In this document: positions 23,588 to 36,114 of the stretch, piece by piece
How positions within the stretch are numbered: the stretch's first letter is position 1
Layout of the letters: every line of letters starts with the position of its first letter
Origin: Achatina immaculata
Lineage: Eukaryota; Mollusca; Gastropoda; Stylommatophora; Achatinidae
Reading direction: 5' to 3'
Assembly: GCA_009760885.1 (NCBI GenBank)
Contig: CM019713.1
Coordinates: 9,191,180-9,255,179 of the forward strand
DNA length: 64,000 nt
Program-made: the position numbers and the translations under genes
Notes under the pieces: generated by a model
Told to the model about the DNA's origin: nothing
What the model saw: only the letters and a program-made list of their open reading frames with translations
Databases searched by the model: none

Positions 23588-23650
<63 letters not shown>
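23588..23650. repeat. AT microsatellite after a LINE A end
   Basis: A run of TA units of about 60 bp directly after the 3' end of the family A copy. Confidence 0.95.
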
Positions 23651-24184
23651 ACTTGAATATTTTCACTTTACAATGCAGGCAACAAATACATAAGGCAGCT
23701 ACCTTAGAAAAGACTGTGTCAGGACATTCGTTTCAGAATATTTTCAAACTTTTCATCATTTCTAGAGCATTTGTTGTTGTTGTTTTTGTTGTTGTTGCTG
23801 TTATTATTATTATTGCTGCTGCTGCTGTTCTTGTTGTTGTTGTTGTTGTTTCAGTTTTATGACCGACTAAACCGCACCCCCACCAACCCCCAACAAAAGA
23901 AGAAAAAAAAAATCCCTCGGAACGATAATGTCAAACAGTTCCTTGCAGAAAGTTGTCTCAGGCTTAACAAGTGCAGCAAAGATATCAGAATGTACACAAC
24001 CTGACCGGACGGCCTGATGAAGGCAGTGAGACGGGATTGTTAAAAATAAAAAAAAGAAGCTCCATGCGCCATTTTATATAACATGAACGACACAATTACA
24101 TCGTTTACCAGTGCCTGCATGCGGGATGGGGAGTGGGAGAGTATTTTAAGCCCAGAGGCTGCTGTTTTGTTGTTGTTTTATCTC

Positions 24185-24490
24185 ACTGGAATTGCCAGCA
24201 GGTGGAGATTTTTTTTTTGTTTGCGGTCGATGTGGTGAGAATGTTTGAAGTACAGCATCGTGTCACGTAAGGAGAAAATTATGGCGGCTGATTTTTTTTT
24301 TAGTTTATAAGTTAAGCAAAAAAAAAAAAAAGGCCGGGTTTGGGGGGGGGGGGGTATAATGCTTCTTTAGCAGACTCCACCACCATGAGGGATATTAGCC
24401 ATGTCTGCTCCTTTAACCAGGCTAGACCTGCTACTGAGAGGTACCGACTAAGAGATGGGACAGGGTCTCTCTGCCAGGCTGTGTCCTGCC
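24185..24490 (-). repeat. Repeat G, diverged
   Basis: Has GTGGTGAGAATGTTTGAAG, GCAGACTCCACCACCATGAG and GAGATGGGACAGGGTCTC in family G order, with a G run near 24343. The tail has been lost. Confidence 0.75.
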
Positions 24491-24566
24491 CACTATCGTA
24501 TGTTATCTTCCCATCTATATCTCTGTCTGACTCTCGGTCTTTCTTCTCTTCCGCTTTCCCCTTCTA

Positions 24567-24708
24567 AAGTGCGTTCGAAAAATAGCTGTGCACTAACCCA
24601 ATATCGATTCCGGTATCGTAGTGATATCTTAAAGGCTGCGGCAGGTAGATGTGGCTAGATACCGGAATCGATACTGGGTTAGTGCACAGTTACTTATGGA
24701 ACATCCTG
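24567..24708. mobile_element. Palindromic mariner-type MITE flanked by TA
   Basis: The left arm includes CTGTGCACTAACCCAATATC and the right arm its near-complement GATACTGGGTTAGTGCACAG. Arms of about 37 bp (24581-24617 and 24658-24694) match at some 34 positions; weaker similarity extends to TA dinucleotides at 24565-24566 and 24709-24710. No coding sequence. This fits a non-autonomous Tc1/mariner element. Confidence 0.75.
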
Positions 24709-25304
24709 TAGTAATGTCTTCTGAGCACCCAAAGTATTGTGTTTTCTTGACCCTTATTTCTGTGAGAAGTCGACGGTGGACTTACATAGTTGTTTTAATA
24801 CTTGTACATATTTTCATTTTCCATTGATATATGACCTACTTTCGTAAAGATTCAGATCTTTGCTGCATTTATCCTCCTCTCCGACATTCTACTTAAGAGT
24901 CCTGTGTATAACTAAAATGATATCCTATGTGCATTCTATAACAAGTAAAACTGCACCATACACCTCTATCTACCTTTTTATTTTAATCCGTTTTACTGCA
25001 GTCGCCATCCCTTTTATCTTCTATAACGAGAACGACTTTATCAAAAATTTAACGTCTAACGTGTGAAAATAAAGAGACCAGGGAGGTTTAATAAAAATCA
25101 CATGCCTTACTTAGGCCAACAACAATAACAACAACAACAACAACAAAACAGCCTCTGGAAAAGAAAGGTAAATGATGACATGACAAACCTCGATAGATGA
25201 AAAAAAAAAGAAGACTGCAGAGCATTTGATAACGATGGAGACGTTGATAATAATGATGTTAATAATACTAAAGATAATTGTGAGTTTCGGAGAGAATTGT
25301 GTTT

Positions 25305-26462
25305 CCTAGATTATATACTTGAATAACACTTGAAGAATATATTGAAAAACAGAAACCATTAATACTGAACTTCATAGATTTTAAAAAGGCATTTGATAGC
25401 ATACACAGAGATTCATTGTGGAGAGTGTTAAGTCTATATGGAATATCATCTAAAATTGTCAACATCATTAAGGACTTCTGCAATGGATATGTTTGTGCAG
25501 TCAAGACAGAAGAAGGGATGAGTGAATGGTTCCAGATTTAAAAAGGTGTGAAACAAGGATGTATACTGTCTCCTTTACTTTTTGGGATTACAATAGACTT
25601 CATAATGAAAAAAAAGCTGCACAGGTAACACAGGTATTGACTGGGTACATGGGACCCAACTAGAAGATCTTGATTTTGCTGATGACATAACTCTTATCAG
25701 TGACAATATGAATTCAATGCAAGAAAAAACAGACAGCCTGTCTTCACTGGCTAGCAAAATAGGATGAAATTAACAAGACAAAACAAAAATAATGAAAATT
25801 CCCATTAATCAAAATGGAAAAATACACATAGAAGGGACAGATATTAAAGAAGTCAATCAATTTGCATACCTTGGCAGCTACATAGACAAGGATGGTGACA
25901 CTACAAAGGAAGTTAGGATCAGAATTGCAAAAGCAGCATCGATCTTCAAGAACCTTGAGAACATATGGAATTCAAAAGTTATAAGCACAAAAACCAAGTT
26001 AAGACTATTCAATTCAAATGTAATATCCACCTTCATTTATGCATGTGAAAGCTGGAAAACAAGAAATAGACAAGAAATTAGACTCTTTTGAAAACAAATA
26101 CCTAAGGAAAATACTCAGCATCAAGTGGAACGAATTCAAGAACAACGCAGAGATAAGACAGATGACTGAACAACAACCAGTCTCATGGGTGATCAGGAAA
26201 AGGAGATGGACATATGTTGGTCACTTGATGAGAAGAAATGATCAGAGAATCCCAAAACAAGCTATCAAGTGGAACACAACAGGCCAAAGAAAAAGAGGCA
26301 GACCGCGTGAAACTCTGAAGAGGACATTGTTAAGAGAGGCCAAATTAACAGGCATAAAATCCCTTGATGAGGTTGAAAGACTCACCGAAGACAAGAAAAA
26401 TTGGCGAACTACTTTGCGATCCCTATGTGACGTTTAACGGCACGGGAAGGATATAAGATATA
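25305..26462 (+). mobile_element. LINE family B 3' half, broken
   Basis: Contains RT motifs INFIDFKKAFDSIHRDSL-like, GVKQGCILSPLLF-like and LEDLDFADDITLISDN, then FAYLGSYIDKDGD and RKRRWTYVGHLMRRNDQ / GQRKRGRPRETL. It ends GTGACGTTTAACGGCACGGG. A stop near 25540 and frameshifts near 25765 and 26090 inactivate it. Confidence 0.88.
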
Positions 26463-26589
26463 AGAAGATTATATACTGCACTCTGAGAGCCATACTTTTA
26501 TAACAGCTGTCAAAAAAATGTTAAAAATTATCATTGAAACTTACTGCAGTAATTCTGATAAGTTTCCAGTTAACTTTTATGTTACTAGT

Positions 26590-26900
26590 TGCGTGGAGGT
26601 GAAGACGATGTCCAATGAGACAATCAGCGACCCATAGCTGATCAAGACCCTGTCACCCCTCTCCGTTGGTACCCCCAGTAACAGGCCTAGCCCGGCTAAC
26701 GGCGCAGGGATCGCCATAGTCCTCATGGTGGAGGAGTCTATTAAAGAAACACTGCACAGTCTCTGCTTTTTAGCTGTACTCCGAGACTGCAAAAAATAGC
26801 TGCCATAACCCGCTCCCACACCGATAAGACGCTGTAGCCCAACACCTCCACAGCATCGGCTGCAAAGAACACCAGCTCGCAGTTACAGGGAGATAGCACA
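26590..26900 (+). repeat. Repeat G
   Basis: Opposite orientation to most other copies: CCAGTAACAGGCCTAGCCC, CATGGTGGAGGAGTCTATTA, TTTTTAGCTGTACTCCGAGA, AACACCAGCTCGCAGTTAC. The GAA tail is missing. Confidence 0.82.
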
Positions 26901-27196
26901 AGACAAGACAAGCTACTAGCTGCTGGTGTTGCTGTTTCTGGCCTAACATTCGCAGCTTGTTACGATTTATACGAAACTAACAGGAGCTGCTGTACTCGTT
27001 TCATGTTTATACCACTGGTGCCTTAGAAATAGTTGTAAAGTAATGATTACAGTACATCTTAATGATATGATAGAATTGCTGCACCGTCTAATAATCTAGT
27101 TTTGTGTCTTCTTCTATAAGAACACGCTTTAAGATCGAATAGGCTGCTACTTTCTTGTTCTACTGATGAAATATCACTCAAATGATAGCATAAATA

Positions 27197-27211
27197 ATAA
27201 TAATAATAATG

Positions 27212-27265
<54 letters not shown>

Positions 27266-27331
27266 ATAGTAGTAGTAGTAGTCGTGTTAGTAGTAGTAGT
27301 CGTGTTAGTAGTAGTAGTTATAGTTGTTGTT

Positions 27332-27362
<31 letters not shown>

Positions 27363-27440
27363 TAGTAATAATAGTAGTATTAGTATTAGTAGTAGTAGCA
27401 GTAGTAGTAGTAGTAATAGCAGTAGTAGTAGTAGTAGTGA
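27197..27440. repeat. AGT microsatellite
   Basis: About 80 AGT units with few interruptions. Serine- or valine-rich frames here are artefacts. Confidence 0.95.
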
Positions 27441-27444
27441 GAAG

Positions 27445-28130
27445 AAGACGAAAAAGACGAATGTCATATTAATGAAACTTTTTAATGTCGGGTTTTTTTT
27501 TCTTTATGCAAGAACTGCGTGAACTATGGCGGGAGTGGTGGGAGGGGAAGGAGCGTTCAACTTTTATAGCTCAGTATTTCCTGCATTTCATTTGTCAGCT
27601 TTTAATAGTGTAACCGTGGGCTAAATAATGTAGGAAAAATACTGAGTGGTTTTGCAACATGTTTAGTGAGACGTGCTACATTTGCACCATGATTATGTTG
27701 GACACGGGCTTTCAACAGGTTAGTTTAAAGGGGAATAACTCTTTCTTCATGGTGTATGCATGATGGGATTGATGGAAATGGGGGTTGGGGGGGGGGGGGG
27801 GGGGCTCAGAGAGGAATTTTAGAACCCGGTGCAACCACCCATACCCCTCTCCGGCTAACCATATTTTATTTGCCTTTCTGTTTTCAGCCAGTGTGGGCTT
27901 CTCAGAGCCCCTTTGGGCCCTCGCTTACCCCTTCCCTCCCTCTATAAAACAAGGAAAGCCTTATGGATCCTGGAACAATGTACCGACTACCCCCCCCCCC
28001 CCGGCCCCCATCTGCCCCTGGGTGGCGGGACATATATTTCTACTCCTGTAATCAGATTTAGCTAACGTACGCCATTGTCCATGCACTATCATAGATCAGT
28101 TACTGACAATCAGTAATGAGAGCAGTAAAA
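27445..28130. other. No gene seen
   Basis: Contains G and C homopolymers (27785-27804, 27990-28003). The proline/glycine-rich open frames come from these runs. Confidence 0.5.
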
Positions 28131-28134
28131 AAAA

Positions 28135-28388
28135 GGGTAAAGGTAACCCTGTCATGCCTTAGAAGCACATAGGGATATGATGTTAGTGCTCATATTTTCC
28201 TTGACCTGTCAGCACACTAGAGGGTGATATGGTCAGTATCACGCCTGACTGCCTTTTCCTTCCCCAACCCTAGAAGAAATCGGGTACCCATTTCTACAGC
28301 TGGGTGACTGGGGTGCCGCCGGCCGGATTCGAACCCCCGACCTTCGCCACTAGAGACCAGTGTACTAACCACTTCGCCACTCAATGAG
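28135..28388 (-). mobile_element. SINE-2 (tRNA-derived)
   Basis: Nearly full-length on the - strand: GGATTCGAACCCCCGACC (B box on the other strand) and AACCACTTCGCCACTCA at the head, GGTAACCCTGTCATGCC at the tail. Confidence 0.88.
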
Positions 28389-28389
28389 A

Positions 28390-29405
28390 GCAGTAGCCCA
28401 GTAAGATGGTCCGTGGCACGACAGCTTCTTCAACACTGTTTGGCGAAGATGTGAAGGCTTACATATGTGTGTGTGTGTGTGTGTGTTCGCAGATTCACTT
28501 TAAGAAAAAAAAAAAAACAAAGTTCATTTAACAACTGTTACGGTTTTGTCTCCACCCAGGATGTGGACGGCGACGAAAAGGTCAGCTCATCCTTGATGGT
28601 TCATACCGAAACTGGACAGCAAGAAGCACCGGAGCTAACTTCTCGTGTTATAGAAGGTGTGATTTCCTGGATCTTCGCGCGCAGACAGTTTTCGGATGTC
28701 ATACTGTGTTTGATGATACTTTCCGACAAGTAACTTTTACATTCATGAACCATTCGTGATAAGAAAAGTGTAGTGTCTCAATCCAGGGTACAGTATTTAT
28801 AAACGCTAAAGTTGTGTATCCTCTCTGGCGTCATCGTCCATAGCGTAATTTGTGTTTAAGGAACCGAATACATATTTCTTAGACAGCTGTCTTCGCTGAC
28901 ATAACATTGCACCATTGCGCTCTGTTGTCAGCATGCGCTGATGAAATCGCTATCGTTTTGTACAGCTGCAACTACTGGCCCATTAGAATCAGAGCACAAC
29001 TCTCCTGGGAGTTCATCTTTTTGGACTATCGTTGCAAGTATTAGACATTTACGGTCTGAATATAATCATTTTGGGAGTTCATCGTTCTGGACTATCAGCC
29101 GTTTCCATTACAGTCATAGAACAGCAGCGTTGTTCTTGTGATAGCCTTCTAAGAACAGAAGCCCTTACTGATGTGATTTTTCAAGAAACTGTACTTCGAA
29201 AGTTACCGTCGTCAAGATGCCTACTAAAGGTTAGAAGAGTTCATGTTTTCCTTTTTCCCTTTCTTTAGTTTAAAACAAAATACTTTTTATTTAGTACAAT
29301 AATCTTAGATGATGTGTGTCTGTGTCATCGACTCCATCATCGATGATGTCGTTTGTGTCTCAGGACCATCGATGAGTGAGATATTTTTTGGATCAGTTTC
29401 TATCC
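28390..29405. other. Mostly unique sequence with a weak exon candidate
   Basis: A pyrimidine-rich TTTTGTCTCCACCCAG at about 28543-28558 precedes an open stretch (DVDGDEKVSSSLMVHTETGQ) with possible donors AAAAG|GTCAGC and AGAAG|GTGTGA. No family recognised. A local duplication of GGGAGTTCATC...TGGACTATC occurs at 29007 and 29074. Confidence 0.25.
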
Positions 29406-29407
29406 GC

Positions 29408-29412
29408 ATATA

Positions 29413-29469
<57 letters not shown>

Positions 29470-29708
29470 TTAAGTGCCCAGAGCGCATGGGGCTTCCGAA
29501 ATGGTTTTCCACAAACGCCTGGCCTTTGTCCTTTTTTCCCGCTCTTGCCCAGGTGAGCCCTTTATTGCTCAGCATTCTCTCTGTCGTTCTTCTCTGTGTC
29601 TCTTTTGGTCTACTCCTACTTCTTTAACCCTGTGGAGTCCATCTTAGTGCTATTTTTGGTAGCGCGTTGTCAGTCGTCCAGAGCACATATCCTAACCATC
29701 ATCAGCGT
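29408..29708 (-). mobile_element. LINE family A 3' end with CT (AG) tail
   Basis: Fragment of the C-terminal segment (GTGCCCAGAGCGCATGGGGC; GTGGAGTCCATCTTAGTGC on +) with a CT run of about 58 bp at 29408-29465. It is 5' truncated near CCATCATCAGCG. Confidence 0.88.
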
Positions 29709-30344
29709 ATAATATCCCTGTTCCTCCAAACCAAACAAACTCCTTATTCTCTTTCGCTGTAACGTAACCTCGAACCTTCGGGCAACAAATTCTGGTGGGC
29801 TTTTTTTTTCCTGGAAGCGGAGAATATATTTTGTTAGCCGAGTTGTCCAGAATATACTAAAAAAAAAAAAAAAAAGCAACACAAGAATATCCGTGTTTTA
29901 TGAGTAGAAACAGCTGTTCACGTGAAAATCTGTTTTATATATAAGAAATATCTGAGCTCATAAGTGGTTGCTGTATAGGAAATACACATTTACCTATACA
30001 TTTATCTAGTGTGAACTTCCAACATGACATTAAGACAGACATAACTGTATCATAACTATTACGGATTATACGAGCCTGCCATTTCTTCTACACGAGGCTG
30101 TAAACATTGATTCGTATGTAAGGTATGTTTGTATTCGTTCCATACATACACGGAAAAAGTAATACCAATCAAGACAGTAGTAACTGAGATAGAGTATATT
30201 AAACAACACCTGCTGAAGCGTGCAGATGGAAAGTGAAGCTGTTTCGCAACCCTTGAACTGGCTGATGATCCAGCGAAGTACAACGAACTACAGTCATCAT
30301 GTACTCTCTACTAAGAAAGATAGAACGCCGTACCCATTAGAAGC

Positions 30345-30680
30345 CGGTGACTAGGGGATAATATGCAAGTGATTGGGGGATAATATGCAAGTGATTGGGG
30401 GATAATATGCAAGTGATTGGGGGATAATATGCAAGTGATTGGGGGATAATATGCAAGTGATTGGGGGATAATATGCAAGTGATTGGGGGATAATATGCAA
30501 GTGGTTGGGGGGATAATATGCAAGTGATTGGGGGATAATATGCAAGTGGTTGGGGGGATAATATGCAAGTGATTGGGGGATAATATGCAAGTGATTGGGG
30601 GATAATATGCAAGCGATTGGAGGATAACAATGCAAGTGATTGGGGGATAATATGCAAGTGATTGAAGGGTGATAATGCAA
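30345..30680. repeat. 22-bp minisatellite
   Basis: About 14 units of GGGGGATAATATGCAAGTGA plus TT. Because 22 is not a multiple of three, the array is open in three shifted frames on the - strand. Confidence 0.95.
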
Positions 30681-30684
30681 ATCA

Positions 30685-31170
30685 GAAACATAACGTGATT
30701 ATACTGCCCCGTGGACACTTCAATGTTGTTAGCAACGAAAAGGCTGACCAGCTTGTAACAAGGGCTAACCCACTAACCCACTGGGAAACATCTGTTTGGG
30801 TGGATAAGACTTTCAAGCAGGAAATCGAAGAATCTGTGCAAAAAAACCTTCGTCAAAAGTACATACCACGCCCGTCTCAATGAATTACATGTCATCAGAA
30901 GAAGCGGAAGCAAGTCCCAGCTATGACCTAGCGCAAGAGCAGTTTCCAACTAATACAGTTTCGGTACCATATCAGCCAAAACACTAAAGGATATCCCGAT
31001 ATCCAATGCAGAACAAGGTATAAGCGTGTCCACGAATGCAATGAAGCAGCTCACTCAGACCAGCAAGAGGGCTAGGTCATATCCAGTATCCAGTTATATT
31101 GGCTAGTTACAGCTCTTCTGATTACTGTTCTTCAATGTGTTCGTCTCGCTGCTGGAACTTTTAACAATAT
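30685..31170 (+). pseudogene. LINE RNase H and C-terminal fragment
   Basis: The frame reads ILPRGHFNVVSNEKADQLVT, the GHxxVxxNEKADQL box of LINE RNase H, then ETSVWVDKTFKQEI and KNLRQKY. The downstream sequence has stops. It may belong to the same LINE group as 13690-14045. Confidence 0.7.
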
Positions 31171-31199
31171 CATTTCAGAATGAAAAATAAAAGCTCGTC

Positions 31200-31312
31200 A
31201 GTCAGTCATTTGCATGTCCCTTGAGGAACTTTGCCTCCCTAACAGCTCTCATAGTAGGCCTCTCGGTTGTAAACAAGATGCCCTGCTACTGATGCATCCA
31301 TATTCGCTCGTA
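31200..31312 (-). mobile_element. LINE family D 3' stub
   Basis: Begins with the GTCAGTCAGTCATTTGCATG tail (on +) and carries the FRKGHAN and NREA segments of family D on the - strand. Confidence 0.85.
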
Positions 31313-31744
31313 CATCAGGGAAAAAAACAGAAAAGCTTGTATTGTTCCCAAAAGTTGTATAATTGTGCCATCAGTAAAGGTTTACAACAACCGTTAGATT
31401 GGAATTATTTACAAATATTTGTCTTGTCTTTACTTACATCCTTGGATATATCACTGCACATCACAACTTCCTTTTTTCTCAAATACCATCATAATTCACA
31501 GGTTCTTTCCAAGCTTAACTCTGTTATTATCTTCATTCCTCACATACTTGTACAACTGTAAATCATAACTTCCTTCCCCGGCACAAAACCTAACTTCTTT
31601 CTTTCTTTCTTTCTTTCTTTCTTTTCCTGTTTTTCAGTTCCTTTTTAAATCTCAGCTCACATTCCATTGATATTTTCCATTTATATCTCAGATACTCCCG
31701 CTTTTTTCTATCATTCTAAAGATATTCAATATTTTTCTTTCCTA

Positions 31745-32578
31745 TTACTGATCAATATTACGATGCCATAACAATTGGAGGTTATGAAATACCAGAGATT
31801 AGATATGCTGATGACACAGTATTACTGTCCACAACACAAAAAGGAATGGAAAAACTAATTATGTCGGGCCATAAGAATAGTGAAGAGCAAAACCTCTATC
31901 TTAATGTGAAGAAAACTAAATTGATGACAACTGACAAAACAATCAAGGCAGCTGATATATGTATCAATGAGGAAAAACTGGAAGAAGTGGAGAGTTTTGA
32001 ATATCTTGGATCACTACTAACTAATAATGGAGATACAATGAGGGAAATTAAAAGGAGGACATCTATCGCCCTTCAGAAAGTAAAATAACTAAAGAATCTG
32101 TGGAGAGGAATAGACAGAACTACAAAAATAAGATTTTTAAGGGCATGCATCTTTCTCATCGCAACATATGCCTGTGAGACCTGGACACTTAACAAAACAA
32201 CTGAGAAACACATAAATGCCTTTGAATGTAAATGCTGCAGAAGAGTTCTTCAAATATCATGGACACAAAAAAGAACAAATATATCCATACTACAAGAACT
32301 TAATATTGAAGAAGGCTGGCTAGTAAAGAGGATTAAAGAGAGAAAACTTAAATATTTTGGACACATTAAACGCCATGATAATTTAGAGAAAACCGTCTTG
32401 GAATAATGGGAAAAAGAAAGAGAGGAAGACCAAGGCGAAGATGGCTGTAAGACATCTTTGATGATCTGCAAATGGATGCATCAGCAGCAGGCCATCTTGC
32501 TCACAACCGAGAGCCTACAGCAATACTGTTAAGGAGGCAAAGTTCCGCAAGGGACATGCAAATGAATGAATGAACTAC
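31745..32578 (+). mobile_element. LINE family D, longest copy
   Basis: The frame includes EIRYADDTVLLSTTQKGMEK (RT catalytic YADD), FEYLGSLLTNNGDTMREIKR, YACETWTLNKTTEKHINAFE, ISWTQKRTNISILQELN and KLKYFGHIKRHDNLEKTVLE. It ends with an AATG tail. A stop near 32086 and a small deletion near 32404 break the frame. Confidence 0.9.
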
Positions 32579-32589
32579 TGATATTCACA

Positions 32590-33750
32590 TTTTTTTTCTT
32601 ACACGCTACTAGTGTTCATAAATTTTGTACATACCACTAATATTCATAAATTTTCTTACCATTGACATGTTTATGTTCGTAAGTTTCCCACTTTTCACTG
32701 ATAATCACACATTTTTTTAACATACCACTAAAATTCACCATTTGTTCATATCACTGATATTAACAATTTTTCTTAATATCACCCATATTCAAAATTTTTC
32801 ATAACATCACCCATATTCACAATTTTTCTTACTATCACCCATATTTACAATTTTTCATAATATCACTCATATTCATAATTTTTCATAATATCACTCATAT
32901 TCAGAATTTTTCTTAATATCACCCAGATTCACAATTTTTCATAACATCACCCATATTCACAATTTTTCGTTACATCACTCATATTCACAATTTTTCTTAA
33001 TATCACCCATATTCACAATTTTTCTTAATATAATCCATATTCTCAATTTTTCATAACATAACCCCTATTCCCAATTTTTCATAACATAACCCATACTCGC
33101 AATTTTTCTTAATATCACCCATATTCACAATTTTTCTTAATATCACCCATATTCACAATTTTTCTTAATATCACTCATTTTCAGAATTTTTCATAATATC
33201 ACCGATATTCACAATTTTTCATAATATCACTGATATTCACAATTTTTCATAATATCACTGATATTCACAATTTTTCATAATATCACTGATATTCACAATT
33301 TTTCATAATATCAATGATATTCACAATTTTTCATAATATCAATGATATTCACAATTTTTCATAATATCAATGATATTCACAATTTTTCATAATATCACTG
33401 ATATTCACAATTTTTCATAATATCACTGATATTCACAATTTTTCATAATATCACTGATATTCACAATTTTTCATAATATCAATGATATTCACAATTTTTC
33501 ATAATATCACTGATATTCACAATTTTTCATAATATCAATGATATTCACAATTTTTCATAATATCAATGATTTTCACAATTTTTCATAATATCACTGATAT
33601 TCACAATTTTTCATAACATCAATGATATTCACAATTTTTCATAATATCAATGATATTCACAATTTTTCATAATATCAATGATATTCACAATTTTTCATAA
33701 TATCACTGATATTCACAATTTTTCATAATATCAATGATATTCACAATTTT
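32590..33750. repeat. 28-bp minisatellite, about 40 units
   Basis: Unit TTCACAATTTTTCATAATAT plus CACTGATA. The left third is diverged (CTTAATATCACCCATA types); the right part is nearly uniform with CACTGA/CAATGA variants. Confidence 0.94.
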
Positions 33751-34036
33751 TCCGACTGGTTAGCTGAGGCGCTCGGTCTGCTATTCCGGTAGTACCGGGT
33801 TCAAGTCCCAGCGGCGGGATTTTTTTTCTGGTACACACCAAAATAGGCCATGGGGTCCACCCAGCCTCTAAAAACGGGTGCCAGAAAAATCTTGGAAGGT
33901 AAATGCAGGCAGGCGTGATACTGACCACATCACACTTTCATGTGCCGAAGGTTATGGACAGGCAAGCCAAACAATGTATCCCAAATATACCTTAATGTCA
34001 TGGAAATGGGAATTTTACTTTTTTTTTTACCTTTTC
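33751..34036 (+). mobile_element. SINE-1 (tRNA-derived), intact reference copy
   Basis: The tRNA-like head has GGTTAGCTGAGGCGCTCGG (A-box region) and B box GGTTCAAGTCCC. The body has GGGGTCCACCCAGCCTC, CTGACCACATCACACTTTC and TTCATGTGCCGAAGG. It sits at the right edge of the 28-bp array. Confidence 0.88.
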
Positions 34037-34040
34037 TCAT

Positions 34041-34118
34041 TATATATATATATATATATGTGATATATATATATATATAATCTATATATATATATGTATA
34101 CACACACATATATATATT
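34041..34118. repeat. AT-rich microsatellite
   Basis: AT runs broken by GTG and CACACACA directly after the SINE-1 end. Confidence 0.85.
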
Positions 34119-34544
34119 GTTCCTCTCAAATCACTGATACATGTTTATTCTTCTTTTGCCACGTATTAAAAGTACATTTTATTATTTACCTTTAAACTTT
34201 TCATAAGAATCAGGATCTGGAGGGGACTGTGAGCTGTGCCATGCCGACAGAGATCAGGTTCTGATATGACCAACAACCTCCAACGAAGAAGAAGAAGAAG
34301 AAGAAGAAAAAGAAGAAAGGCGGAAACGGACATAGTTTTCATTTAGAAACTTTAAACTGGACAAATAATCAAAGGTGGTAAAACCCTTTGTCTCAGAAGA
34401 GAGGCTGGGAGTAGGTAGGCTTGCAGGGCTTACCAAACGCCATTTTGGCTGCGCAAAAACTCAATCCCGATTCAGTCAATACTTAAGTAGCATTGTCGGC
34501 CATGCAGTTCTTTAGCGTTAAACAAACATTTCAGGTCGATGTTG

Positions 34545-36110
34545 TATCATCATCATCATCATCATCATCATCATGTGCCGACTGGCGTCGGCTATTATGT
34601 TTCTCCAGAGTACCCGATCCTTCATGCAGGCCATTAGCTCAGTTGGTGATCTCCTCTCACAACATCCCGTCAGACTGTCCAGTATCATTTCTCTTGGTCT
34701 TTCTCTTGATCTTCTTCCTTCTATTTTTCCTGTTGTTATAATATTTTCAATGTCCCCTCTTCTCATTGCATGTCCTATGAAAGTACATTGTCTCTCTCTT
34801 ATCTTTTTGACAAGATTTTTTTGTCTCTCCAGCTCTTCTCATACATTCTTCATTAGTTATTTTTGCTGTCCAGGGGATTCGCAACATTCTTCTAATAAAC
34901 CACATTTCTGCTGCTTCCAATGATTTTTGTGCACACCTGCCTATTGTTCATGATTCACTTCCATATAACAAGATAGGTTCAATATAGCATTTTAGGACTC
35001 GTTTTCTAACATTCATTGATAAGGATGTATTGGATAATATGTTTCTCATTCTCTGAAATGCAGTCTTTGCTTGGCATATTCTGTTTCTAATTTCTGTTCT
35101 GCATTTCCCATCTGAAGTTATTACTGCTCCAAGGTATTTGAATTTCTGCACCTGCTTTAGAACAGTTCCGTTTAATTTTAAACTGCATGTTGTTGGATTC
35201 TGTTTCTTAGATATAACCATAGTCTCTGTCTTTTTGATGTTCAAAGTAAGGCCTTTCTGTTCACTTTCTTTGGCGACTTTATCCAAGAGATTTTGCAGGT
35301 CTTGTAGGTTCTCAGCTATCAGCACTGTGTCGTCAGCATACCGAAGGTTGTTAATATTGTATCCTCCAATTTTTATGCCTGGTTCTGTGATGATCGTTCA
35401 TAGAATATTCTTGCTGTACAGAGAAAAAAAGTCCTTGTCGCACACCTTGTTGTATAGGTTGATATTTTCCAGTTCTATTTTCAACTCGAATTGCTGCATC
35501 TTGCTGCCAGTATAGATGTTTTACAATCCTCATGTCTTTGCCGTCTATATTGATGTCTTCAAGCATTTTAATAATTTCATTAAATAAAGTTCTAACATTC
35601 CATGTTGCTATTTTGAACTTGTTAGTTTTGCCACTAGTAACTTGATGACGATCTGGCCTCATCTGTGGCTCGTGAGCTGCCCTACCGGAGGAGGCTGTTC
35701 CAGTGGAACATCCATTAATGTCGTTCATGACAAATCCATTACTCTGAATAAGCATAATTGTTCTTGGAAGCTACAACAGTGGTTTCCCGTTGCCTTCTGC
35801 CGGTTTGTGTACGGACTCTCCGCTAGCCTTTGGACTCCCTGTCCTACCCGCAAGACAGCAGGAGGAAGAGGTTTTAAAACGCCTCTTACCCGCCTGGTAT
35901 TCCCTTCACTAAGCACCTAAGGCACTTTATAGGAGTAGTAGAGCCACCTACTACCCCACCTCGCTGAGTCTACTGCTATTTGGTCCGCGCCTGCTTATTT
36001 GGGTAAATCCTTATTCACAGGGATCCTCCATATCTGGAGAACTTTCACCATCCGCCACCTGTGACGCGCTGGGTTGAGAATCGTCGCCCCAGCTTTACCG
36101 AGATCCTGCA
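34545..36110 (-). mobile_element. LINE family C with an internal deletion
   Basis: On the - strand: a non-coding 5' region (36110-35755), then a frame with KFKIATWNVRTLFN (start of the AP-endonuclease domain) that runs directly into EIIKMLEDINIDGKDMRIVK (mid-RT). The 3' part has ENLQDLQNLLDKVAKESEQK, KKTETMVISKKQN, FKYLGAVITSDGKCRTEI and the C-terminal GKIEGRRSRERPREM. The tail is GAT repeats (ATC on + at 34547-34574). Most of the endonuclease and the front of RT are deleted. Confidence 0.87.
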
Positions 36111-36114
36111 GTAT

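Noticed and set aside
27166..27522. Serine-rich and valine-rich proteins
   Set aside because: AGT microsatellite read in two frames.
28557..28733. Exon with good polypyrimidine acceptor
   Set aside because: Short, no family match, and uncertain donors; kept only as a weak note.
30311..30718. Three overlapping - strand frames with repeated ITCIL / SLAYYP
   Set aside because: A 22-bp minisatellite read in three shifted frames.
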